64,000 nt of DNA from Hybos culiciformis (lineage: Eukaryota; Arthropoda; Insecta; Diptera; Hybotidae), in the NCBI GenBank assembly GCA_964007475.1, contig OZ023273.1, positions 85,633,712 through 85,697,711 on the forward strand, given 5' to 3'. Below the pieces are notes generated by a model, which searched no databases, was not told the DNA's origin, and worked only from the letters and a program-made list of their open reading frames with translations. Positions 1 to 10,800 of the stretch are shown in pieces; the stretch's first letter is position 1; the number at the start of each line of letters is the position of its first letter. The translations under genes and the position numbers were made by a program.

Positions 1-760
1 AAAATAGGTAGCTCCGGTGAAATTAATATTACATGAAAAAAATTTTTGGGTGGGGAGCTACGGTTAGGTAGTGCCGGAGCAAAATATACGAAAAATTTTT
101 TTTTTCAAAATAGGTAGCTCCGGTGAAATTAATATTAACTGAAAAAATTTTTTTGGATGGGGAGCTACGGTTAAGTCGTGCCGGAGCAAAATATACGAAA
201 AATTTTTTTTTTTTAAATAGGTAGCTCCGGTAAAATTAATATTAACTGAAAAAAAATTTTTGGGTAGGGAGCTCCAGTTAGGTCGTGCCGGAGCAAAATA
301 TACGAAATTTTTTTTTTCAAAATAGGTAGCTCCGGTGAAATTAATATTAACTGAAAAAATTTTTTTGGATGGGGAGCTACGGTTAGGTCGTGCCGGAGCA
401 AAATATACGAACTTTTTTTTTTTTCAAAATAGGTAGCTCCGGTGAAATTAATATTAGCTGAAAAAAAGTTTTTGGGTGGGGAGCTACGGTTAGGTCGTGC
501 CGGAGCAAAATATACGAAAATTTTATTTTTCAAAATAGGTAGCTCCGGTGAAATTAATATTACTTGAAAAAAAATGTTTGGGTGGGGAGCTACGGTTAGG
601 TCGTGCCGGAGCAAAATATACGAAAATTTTTTTTTTTATAGATAGGTAGCTCCGGTGAAATTAAGATTACCTGAAAAAAAAAATTTTGGGTGGGGAGCTA
701 CGGTTAGTTCGTGCCGGAGCAAAATATACGAAAATTTTTTTGAAGTTTATTTATACTTCT
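1..760. repeat. 105-bp satellite, block 1 (about seven units)
   Basis: The unit starts with aataggtagctccggtgaaa, continues with ggtggggagctacggttagg and tcgtgccggagcaaaatata, and ends in an A/T homopolymer. Unit starts are near 3, 112, 220, 327, 430, 536 and 645. Units differ mainly in the length of T-runs. The open frame on the minus strand across the block (613 down to 213) is a by-product of the repeat. Confidence 0.95.
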
Positions 761-1748
761 TTATCCGCGTTGTGCGTTTTTTTGGTAGAGGGTAAAATAT
801 TTTCATTTACATTTTGTACTCAGCAGCCTATCATTTGTAGCCACTGTTATTTCATATTTTAAATCTTTAAGTATAAACTTCTGTAGGCAGTTCTATGACT
901 GTTTCGTGTTTTTTTTTTTTGTGAGTATCGTCAATAATATCACGTTTCAGTGTCCAGCAATAATCAGCCATCATATTCACATTCCATCGACCTTGGTATC
1001 TTCCTTCCATAGTTTTTATGTCTTTTCATCGTAAATCAATTCATCGTAAATCATTTCATCGTAAATCAATTCATTGTAAGCCAACGATTTTTGAGCCAAG
1101 GAGAGCTGATACGTGAGTTTGTTTACCAACAATGGCCGAAATTAATGATGAACAACCAAAATTTGGATCAATGAAAAATAATTAAAAAAGCAATATGAAA
1201 TAATTGACAAAATTGATTTTTTGGATATGGTTGCGCTTAATCTAAAACATTAAAATTGCTTAAGAAAAAAAAAAATAAAAATACATACTTACTTATTCAG
1301 AAATGTTTTGCGATGATTTGATTTATGATGAATTGATTTGAGATGAATTGATTTGCGATGAATTACTCTTTCGTTGAATTGTTTTACGATGAATTGCTTA
1401 TGATGATTTATTGTCGACGAAGTAACCGTATCCTACAAAAATCATGTTTTCATTTACTTTTCTATTCGAATCCATTATCGAATGTGAATCACGTAAAAAA
1501 ATTAGTGATACGATTTTGCCAAAACACCCTGCCAATCGATTAAATATTGAACTTTTCAAAATCTTAACATGTAACCTTCGGTATAACGGAGAAAATGTAT
1601 TTCTACACTATTGTAAATAGCAGTGAAAGTGAAACACAAGACCATGCACATTTTTATTTACTAAAACTTGTTGAATTTAAGGTTTAGTATATGTATACAA
1701 TTGAATGCGTAGATATTTCGTTTATTCAATTAGCTACGGTTTGCATAG
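761..1748. other. AT-rich DNA with short ATCGTAAATCAATTC / GATGAATTGATTTG repeats
   Basis: No gene is visible. Around 1018-1080 there are repeats of tcatcgtaaatcaat, and at 1300-1420 the reverse-strand counterpart (gatgaattgatttg). The two clusters form an imperfect inverted repeat of about 390 bases. The pattern recalls the ATTCATCGCC foldback at 58440-59021. Confidence 0.5.
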
Positions 1749-1756
1749 TCCTAGAT

Positions 1757-2176
1757 CAAGGGTCGGCAACATACGACCCGCGGGCCAGATACGGCCCATT
1801 CGGTGTTCTTTTTTGGCCCTCCACGATTTTTATTGCCCCCTTGTTATACGGCCTGATTTATTCTTCTAGGCCTTTCCATAATTTTTTAACTTTTTTACAG
1901 CAAAAAAAATTAAAACTATCAAAAATTCCATTCAGAACCTCATATTTATATAATTCAGCTTTTAAAAAAATTCTATTACTACAACTTTTTGCATTATTCA
2001 ATAAATGTTGCATTAAAAATATTGTTTTCTGCTAAATATTGATCGCCAAATTTTCTGAAGGGCTGCTATTGTTGTAGCATTACGAATTGTAAATTAAGTA
2101 AATGAAAGAATTAATCTCACAAAAAAATTGAAAAATCTGCATCTGACCCAGTTGATGAAAGTCTTGCCGACGCTTG
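1757..2176. mobile_element. Non-autonomous hAT-type element, copy 1 (420 bp)
   Basis: The ends are CAAGGGTCGGCAA and TTGCCGACGCTTG, an imperfect terminal inverted repeat. The flanks carry a perfect 8-bp duplication TCCTAGAT (1749-1756 and 2177-2184), the hAT hallmark. The body is not coding and has the small palindrome cccgcgggcc. A second copy is at 50744-51159. Confidence 0.88.
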
Positions 2177-2429
2177 TCCTAGATGGTATTATGCGATATT
2201 TGTCTAATGAACTACAAATATTATCTAAACATAGTAAATTAAATGAAATCTATATGTATAAAATAGAAGTTTTGCTTAACCAAGCCGTCGTTTGAATTCG
2301 AAATTATTTTTCTCTTGTAAAGCATCCATTTGATACTTAAAACATAACTTGTCAATGTCATATGTATATAAAAACCATTTTACCGAAAAATGCCAAACCG
2401 TTCATACTGGAAAATTTCTTCCCTAAATT

Positions 2430-3756
2430 TGTAAATCTTTTTATTGTGGAATTAAGCGCTTTGACAACTACGCTATCCATTAGGCTGGATCGTCCCTGTA
2501 TGAACATTTTTTTTTTGGAATTTCAATTCGGCTCTACTCTTAAAAGTTGTCAGTGGACATAAAATTAAAGTGTGTAAAATTTTACGCTGATCGGTAGTCA
2601 TCTTCAGGGTCCACCACCAAAGAAATTCCATATTAATTTATTAGTTTTCGGTACAAAATTATTTTTTACTGCTTTTTGCTAACCAAACGTATTCTTGATC
2701 ACCCAGATTTCACCACGAGAAGGTAACAGTAAGTCGAAATCCACTTTTTTTTTATATTTTTTATTTTTTTTAAATTTTTTTTAATTTTTTTTTTGTAGTT
2801 TTTTTATTTTTTTGTGGTTTTTTTATTTTTTTTGTAGTTTTTTTTATTTTTTTTTTGTATTTTTTATTTTTTTTTTTGCAACGGTTTTTTTCAGGATGTT
2901 TGTTAATTTATATTAAACTCAAGCTTTGTGTTAAAGGATGGGATATCTTTTCTAGAAGCAATCCTAGTACTAATAAAGCCATCTCTTGCTTCAAACCCAC
3001 AAACTCGAGCGGAAGTTCATTTTAATGAACTTCCTCTCCACCAAGAAAAGAATTCTGCAACTACATCAGAAAAAGTACGTGTTTTAAAGGTTCCAGCCCT
3101 AAACTTTAATGCTGAAAACTACACCGAATTGATAGATTGGCAAGAAAATCATTTAACAATCCATCCATTACTCAGAAATCTCTCATGTGACGATTTGCAA
3201 GATATATTAAGGCATGTCCTAGAAAAGATTTAGATGTTGAGTTTTCCTTGTCATTCGCAGTGGAACGTTGTGTAAAATTGGTTACGGAGGCGTGCTCTCC
3301 AGTTTGTGGGTTTGAAGCAAGAGATGGCTTTATTCGTACTAGGATTGCTTCTAGAAAAGATATGCCACCCTTTAACACAAAGCGTGAGTTTGATATAAAT
3401 TAACAAACATCCTGAAAAAAACCGTTGCAAAAAAAAATACAAAAAAAAAATAAAAAATACAAAAAAAAATAAAAAAAATAAAAAAACTACAAAAAAAAAT
3501 TAAAAAAATTAAAAAGAGATGAAAAATATAAAAAAAAAGTGGATTTCGACTTACTGTTACCTTCTAGTGGTGAAATATGGGTGATCAAGAATACGCTTGG
3601 TCAACAAAAAGCAATATGGAATTTATTTGGGGCTCGTGGACCCTGAAGATGACCACCGATCATCCCCAAATTTTACATACTTTGTTTTTAGACCTACTGG
3701 CAACTTTTAGAAATAGAGCCGAATTGATATTCCTAAAAAAGTTCCAACGATCAACC
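2430..3756. repeat. Foldback element made of an inverted duplication of a gene fragment
   Basis: The left arm (about 2505-3012) and right arm (about 3290-3735) are inverted copies: ctagaagcaatcctagtact on the left matches its reverse complement at 3338-3357, and aaatccacttt/aaagtggattt and gatcggtagtcatcttcagg/gatgaccaccgatc also pair. Between and partly within the arms is a decayed coding fragment. Poly-T and poly-A stretches (2750-2880, 3430-3540) sit at matching places in the arms. Confidence 0.85.
3013..3402 (+). pseudogene. Decayed fragment of an unidentified protein family (CVKLVTEA motif)
   Basis: The frame from about 3013 gives KVPALNFNAENYTELIDW and runs to a stop at 3233. A frame change near 3258 then gives VERCVKLVTEACSPVCGF and RDGFIRTRIASRKDMPPF up to 3402. 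A related fragment at 44500-44826 has DYTEFIDW and CHSQAVERCVKLVTE in one order, so both are relics of the same coding sequence. I recall such CVKLVTEA / RDGFIR stretches from uncharacterised arthropod proteins, but cannot name the function. Confidence 0.6.
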
Positions 3757-3764
3757 CTACTATC

Positions 3765-4607
3765 CAGGGCCGGTCCAGCTATATGTGCATGATGTGCACT
3801 TGCACAGGGCGCCTAATGAATAGGGCGCCATGTAAAGAAGAACATGCAAATGCATTCGAAATTGGCTACTGTGCTCTGTGCACAACAAAACTCTAACCTG
3901 AAAAAATCAACACAGTATACAATTTTTTTTTGTATACCATGAGCACCTAATGTGCAAATAAAAATTCAGCATAGAATAAAATCAACATAATATACATAAA
4001 ATATACAATAAATTATTGCATATTATATACATAATACATAATTTTGTTGGCATTGTAAGTTTTTTGGTTGATAGTATATTAAACACTCTTATTGCTCTTT
4101 ATGATAACGATCTTGTAAATAAACGATGTTATAAATCTTATAATTACTCTGCCTGTAACAGTAGCTTCCGGTATACGCAGTGTATCAAAATTGAAACTCA
4201 TCAAAACTTACTTGCGAACGACTATGACACAAGATAGATTGGTGGATTTGTCAACTCTATCGATAGAAAAGGAATTAGTCGAAGCGTTAGAGTACGATGA
4301 CATTATTGAAGAGTTTGCAAAATTAAAAGCAAGAAAAGTTTAATTTGTTTAAAGTTGCTGTTTATGGAGATTTGATTTGCATAAATATGTAAATAATTTT
4401 TTGTATAAATTTAATGAACTAAAAAATGTAAATATTTTTTTGGTATATGTAAATTTATTTGAGGACTGGGCCTACTGGGGATACTTCGTAAAAAAAAAAC
4501 GCGTTAGTTAATCTACCTTAATGGTGACGTGGAAATGATTTATACTATGATGTGGGCGCAATTTTCAAAATCAGCACAGGGCGCCGAATCAGCTTGAACC
4601 GGGCCTG
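3765..4607. mobile_element. hAT element with perfect 8-bp target duplication
   Basis: The ends are CAGGGCCGGTCC and its inverted partner GAACCGGGCCTG. The duplication CTACTATC flanks both sides (3757-3764 and 4608-4615). The interior holds a hAT C-terminal relic (next entry). A reverse-oriented relative is at 11455-13106. It inserted beside the inverted gene fragment, about 50 bases left of the first visible receptor exon. Confidence 0.93.
4146..4342 (+). pseudogene. hAT transposase C-terminal (dimerisation) relic
   Basis: The frame reads SVSKLKLIKTYLRTTMTQ, then LSTLSIEKELVEALEYDD and ends EEFAKLKARKV with a stop at 4340-4342. This order (S-x-SKLK-x-IK-x-YLRSTM ... LSIE) is typical of the C-terminal dimerisation region of hAT transposases. 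It lies inside the 3765-4607 element on the same strand. The catalytic part is missing. Confidence 0.75.
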
Positions 4608-4661
4608 CTACTATCCGTCATTGTGATTTCTAAAATTAACACTTTTTTTTTAATTTTTCAG

Positions 4662-4811
4662 GAAAACCAAATTTAAACTTCTGGACAAATTTAAATCAAA
4701 GAATAATATTCAATGACACCAAAGATCTAGTAAGCTTCGTAATAGCCAATTTAACGGGCGATCCTGATCCAAAAGTGAAAGGCAACATCAAAACAATTAG
4801 ATCACGGGAAG
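4662..4811 (+). CDS. Receptor exon: first visible part of an Ig-like domain
   Basis: A pyrimidine-rich acceptor (ttttttaatttttcag) precedes the exon and a strong donor (GTAAGTAG) follows it. The phase-1 frame is open and gives about 50 residues, including VSFVIANLTGDPDPKVKG, which looks like the B-C strand region of an Ig fold without its usual cysteine. The exon encodes one N-glycosylation sequon (NLT) in addition to NDT. It is 150 bases and symmetric (phase 1-1), as is typical for Ig exons. It joins in frame to the exon at 31475 across a 26.7-kb intron. That long intron makes it the least certain exon of the gene; it could instead be the end of an exon series left of the window. Confidence 0.65.
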
Positions 4812-7800
4812 GTAAGTAGGTTTGATTTTTTCCTTAACTTAGATAACAAAGGTATTGGAACAGTTAAAATATTCTTAAATTTTATAGCCTCCAAAAAAAA
4901 TTAAATACACTATTTTAAAAAATTTTCATGATTCGCTAGGAATAATATTTAATTCATTAGCAAAACAATGTCTAACTGTTTAACGTAATTTATTTGTAGA
5001 AATTGGTTTTCTCTTATTCTCATTTTTATATAAATTTATATAAAAATTGGATACAAACTCTCCCTTTTTTTCTTTTGGGGGCTAGATATATTGTAAAATA
5101 CCTACTGAAAGGTTTAATTATGTGTAATGGAAATTATAGCACATCAATTAAACTTTTCAGTAGGTATTTTTATTTACAATATAATTACCTTAATTATGTT
5201 TTTTTGAAGTTTAGAAGATTTTTGGTACAGGGTAAAAATCTATTTTCGATTTGAGTCATAATATCTTCGAATTTGAGATCGAAAACTCATCAGATTTTTT
5301 TCTCAGAAAAATAAGAATAAGAATACTTATTTTTTTCTAATATTTAAGAAACGCAAAATCATATGGACAATATGGCTTAGTGGCTAGAACATTAGACTGT
5401 AAGTCTGAAGGTGCCTGGTTCGATTCCCAATGACAAGATCTTTTAATTTCAAATATATGTATATATAGGGCCCAATATTTACAAGCCAAAAAATTAAATA
5501 TCTCCTGCCAATAAAAAAATTTTTTGTTTCTTAAACCTATTATTATGTTCAAAAAAAATAAAAAATTTAAAAAAAAATGTATTCTTTGGGAATCGAACTT
5601 GACACCTTCACTATCATAGTCTGATGTTCTAGCCACTAAGCCATATAGTCCATATGATTTTGCTTTTCTAAAATATAATAAAAAAATTCTAATAAACCAT
5701 TAATTTTTTTTGTTTTTATTTTATTCTTGTAGGAGAATAAGAATACTCAAAAAAGAATAAGAATAAGAATAAGGATACTCAAAAAACGACGAGAATAAGA
5801 ATACTCAAAAAACGAATTTGAAAAATGTACACAAAAAAAAAGAGTGCATCAATTTTACAAAGAACAACTTGAGCTTTCATATTATTTAGGAAAATAAATC
5901 AAAAATATTTTTTGTATTTTTTTAGAAAGCTAAACACATATAGACAATATGGCTTAGTGGTAGAACATCAGACTGTAAGTCTGAAGGTCCCTGCTTCGAT
6001 TCCCAATGACGAGATTTTTGTGAAATATTTTAATTTTTTTTTTCATAATAATTAGTTTTTTTGAGATATTTAAACAAACTAAAATGTTTTTATCAGCCAC
6101 TAATTTATCCTTTTTTTTATGGCTCTGCTTCTAAAATTACTAAAAAATTTTTATAAATTCAAATTTACTTGAAATAATTTTTACCGTTATTTTTGGGTAA
6201 ATAAATGCCTCAATTTTTATTTTTCGTCGTTTTTTCTAATTTTTTTATTTATTATCAGCATCGAATTTGCCTTGATCCATTATATGAGCTAAATTCTTTG
6301 TTTTTCGGGAAATTTTACCGTGTAATTGGATTTGAAAAGTTAGCCATAATTAATATTTGTTGTAATTTTTTTTCAATGAATTATGAAAAGGTGTATTAGC
6401 AGAAGCAAGTGGGGTGAAAAAAAATCTGAAAAAACTGTTTTTCGGTACCATTATTAGTCAAATTTATATAAATCAAATTTGTATGGTTTCGAGTCATGGA
6501 AAAAATTGAAAAGTTTTGTTTCTGAGGAGAATTTCCAGAAATTTTGTTTTAATTAGTTATTTGACTATAAAATTTAAAGGTAAGTTAAAAAACTTTTTTG
6601 TTTTTATTATTTTCATTACAAAAAACCAAATTGAAAAGTTCGTTTCGAGTCACGATTTGTATTTCGTAATAGTATATTAAATTTTTCTTTTAGAGAAGCA
6701 AGGAACGGCAAAGACTGAGAAGAGAAAAAATAAAGAAATATGGAAGTCATGAAATATACAAAGCTAAGCAACGTCAATATGATCAAAAATATCAAGAGAA
6801 GATAAAAAAAAGGCTTGAAAAGTTTCCTGAAATAAAAAGAGCAGTTTCAGAGGAGAAGAAAAAAAAACGACGACTAGCTTATGCTAATAAAAAAATTCTT
6901 GAACAAAAACAAAATTTATTGACTGCCAATTCTGACAATCCATATAAATCAGTGCAATTATTAGGCAAACATATGAAAAAAGTTAGAAGTTCACTACCCA
7001 GAAATCCAGAACAAGCTATTTTGATTCTTAAAAAACGCTTAATTGAAATGGAAGCATCTTTTGAAGAAAAACACTATTCTTTTGATAAAAATTCAGAAGT
7101 AAAAGCTGAAGTGATTTCGTTTTATCTATCGGACTATATTTCTAGAATAACACCAAATAGAAAACATGTAAGATGTTTTGAAAATAGTTCTGAAAACTGA
7201 AAAAACGGTTGCTTTGCAATTTATGAATTATTCATATCGGGAAGCATTCGAACTTTTCAAAAAAGCGTATCCGGACGTGAATTGTTCGTTCAAGCTATTT
7301 TTTGATTATAAACCAAGGGAAATCATGTCCCAATATAAAATTGATCAGCGGGTTTGCGTGTGTGATATTCACGCTAATATGATTATGGGAACTAAATCTT
7401 TGTACGATTCTGATCCAGAAAAATTTAATAACGTTTTTATTCCTGGTGACCCTTGTAAACTGTTTGTTTGAGAAATGCCCACTTTTTGTTGCTTTATGAA
7501 TTTATGTGAAATTTGTAAAGAAGATAAGCTACTAAGAAGTAAAATTGATTATGAAGATCTTCGGTACCCAGTTTCTTGACAAAAATGGGAAATTCAAAAA
7601 GATAAGGCGACTTATTCCAGGATTCAAAAACACAAAATATATGGTAATGCAACTGATTTATATGACTGGATTGTGAGTCAGCATAAAAAATTCACTAAAC
7701 ATAATTACATAAAAAGAGTGCAATCACAATATTTAACAAACTCAGTTTCTATGTCGCGAAATAGAGAGCTTGTTTTGCAAATGGAGCAGTTTTGCAAATG

Positions 7801-10800
7801 GACTTTGCTGAAAACTATTTATGTCAATTCCAAGATGCCCCTTAACAAGCAAATTATGGTTATAACCAAGTATCCCTTTTCACAATTTCTTTGTGGTATT
7901 TGCAGCATCATGAATAGAAAGTTATAGTTTCAGATTACTTAAAGCACGGAAAAGATACAGTCATAACTTATGTGCACCATTTGCTGCAGAAACTTCCAGA
8001 TTCAGTAAAACAAGTAAAAATTTTCACAGATAATGCAACATCATAATTTAAAAATAAATTCATAATGGCCGCAATTCAAGTGCTGGAAGATTTGTTCCAC
8101 ATTAAAATCGAATGGAATTTTTTAGCAGCCCAACACGGAAAGGGTGCCTGTGATGGAATTGGTGCTACAGTGAAAAACTACGTGTGGAGGAAAGTAAAAT
8201 CAGGAAATATTAAAGTCACAAATGCGAAAGAATTCTGCTTTGCCTCTAAGAATTTATCTGTTGAAGTTATTGAATTTACTCAACAAGAAATTGAAAATCT
8301 AGTTAAAAAATTTAAATTTGAAGCAATATTTTCCAAAGCCAAAGCTGTAGCAAATATTTCTGAAAACCATTGTTTTTTTATGATAAGAAAAAATTAATTA
8401 CAAAAAATGTTTCTGAATAATTCAATGGTATCTTAAAAAATTACATGAAATTCTTTTTTATATTTTTATATTTTTGATTTAGTTTTACTAATTTTTGAAT
8501 TTAACGTTTTGTTTTAAATATAAATCTGAAAATATATTTTTTTTAATAAAATAAAAATCCTGAAAAAAATTGTCTTTTTTATTTTAAGTTGATTTATAAT
8601 ACTTTTTAAGGTCTCTTCAGTAACAATAGTAATTTTTCTTTTGTTTCGAGTCACGGTTTCGAGTCACGGAAACTAGAATGAATTGTCAATTACTAGGATT
8701 ACAAAATTTAATGCGAATAGTTTTATTCGAAGTGTTATTAGTCCAACAAATGAAATCAAAAAAAAAATTGGCAAATAATCGTACTTTTAGAGAATTTTGC
8801 GATAAAACATTGATATCGTTAAAACAACATTCAAAATTTTAGTCATCGAGTCACGAATATAATGAAGAATTTCATTGTCTTCAAAAAATAAAAAAAATAA
8901 ATCCTCACTTCATTGAGTAAGGGGACGAGCCAAGCTACAAAAATCTGTTAAACTTTTTCAAATAGGACGTCTATTTACTGAGAAATCGACGCAAACGTCA
9001 AAAAACATGGTATCGAGTCACGACGAAACAGAGCCATATTCTATATACATATTCTATATACACATTCTATTTTTGAAACAAAACACAGAGCTTGTAAAAT
9101 TGTAGCAAATTTGGTGGCAAAGGTTATTTTTTGGTTCAAAAAAAATTTCAAATTAGGCGCTCTTTGATTTTTTATTTTAATTTATATAAATGGAAAAAAC
9201 TTTTAATTAATAAATAGTGTTTTATAATTTTATAATACATATTATAAAATTAAAATGTAGCTAAAAACTTATTTGAGAACTTAGCTGAAAACTGTAAACT
9301 TTCATATATGAATTAATGCAATTGAATATTGCTATAAAATGGATGTAAAAAATATTGGAGCAAAAAAATTACATATCCTACCAATAAAAAAATTTTTGTT
9401 TCTTAAACCTATTATTATGTTAAAAAAAACTAAAAAAATTAAAAAAAAAAATGTATTCTTTGGGAATCGAACCTGACACCTTCACACTTATAGTCTGATG
9501 TTCTAGCCACTAAGCCATATAGCCCATATGATTTTGGCTTTCTAAAATATAATTAAAAAATTCTAATTTATGAAATTGCAATGTGCAGTGCGATTTTATC
9601 CCTTTTTTTTTCGAATGGTTGTATTCTGTTTTATTGAAAAATAAAAAAAATTTTTTAAAAGGAAACATAATTTTTTTGCATTATATACTTAATATTGGTA
9701 ATCTGGATGAATATTTTTGAAAAAAAACAAACGAAGCAGTCATAGAACTGCCGACAGAACCGGGAATGAATTCCCGGGAAATTTGTTAATTTTTATAATC
9801 CCGTTTCCCGGGAATTCATATTTCAAAACCCGGTATTAAAAAATATTTAATTTGCTCAATAAAAAATTTTTGCATACATTTAGGAAGTCTTTTCTGAAAG
9901 AAGAAAATAAAAGAACGGTTCTTTTCTATGATTACCCTAGTTTAAAACCAAAAAAATAATTATTATATGAGGCGACTGGAATAATGACACGTACTGTTAA
10001 GCATATTTATAAAGCATTAATGACGATTAAACCGACATCGGCCGAATCGGAGCGGGTTTTTTCAATTTCCGGCATTATCGTATCAAAAAAACGAGTGGGA
10101 CTAGCAGAGCACTCAATTGATGTATTATGCTTTTTAAAAACTTATTTTAAAAATTTAGAGGAAAAAAGACTGATTATGTTTTTTTTTATTTATGTTTTTA
10201 TTACTTATTTATGTTTTTTTAATAAAAATGAATTTAAAATTAAAATAGTAAAATTTTTTTTAGATTTGAAATCTCTTTATTTCCTAAAATTTCAATCCCG
10301 AATCCCGGGATTGAATAAAAGTCGAGAAACAGCACCCACTAATGCACAGATATCTGCTCAAAAAAATCTGCTCAAAAAATTTACAAATTCGACTCTGTAC
10401 AAATTGCTTTGTTCAACGTATTCCATTGTCTGTGCAATTGAACAAATTTTTATCTGTATAATGTATGCACAAACAAATGTCTGTACATAGAGTTTGTTCA
10501 TATATTCCATTGTCTGCTCGCATAAAGTATATACAATGAAAAAAAAAGTTTGTTCAATTGGAAATCAAAATTTATAAATCTCATATATAATTTTTGAAAA
10601 TTATATTGTTACGAATTTTTTTTTTTTTTAATTATTAACTTGAAAATTCATCACAAAATCAATGGATTTAGAAACAGCAAGTACGCAAAAAGATATAGAG
10701 AGTGAACAAGAAATTGCAGCCGTATTTGTGGTGCTTGGATCCTGTTATCTTCTACTATGATAAAAATCCAATTTTTGTGTTTCACAGTTATAACAAATTT

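Larger units (their letters stand above)
5341..5700. repeat. Head-to-head tRNA-like inverted repeat element
   Basis: Inverted copies of the same tRNA-like sequence face each other: + strand at 5366-5434 and - strand at 5584-5655. They are flanked by gcaaaatcatatggac on the left and its inverse (catatgattttgc) on the right. The middle (5440-5570) is AT-rich and is shared with copies at 9350-9555 and 40740-40985. Confidence 0.8.

Noticed and set aside
213..614. 133-codon open frame on the minus strand
   Set aside because: It consists only of 105-bp satellite units translated in one frame.
1358..1543. 61-codon frame MNYSFVELFYDELL
   Set aside because: It starts inside short GATGAATT repeats and has no motif.
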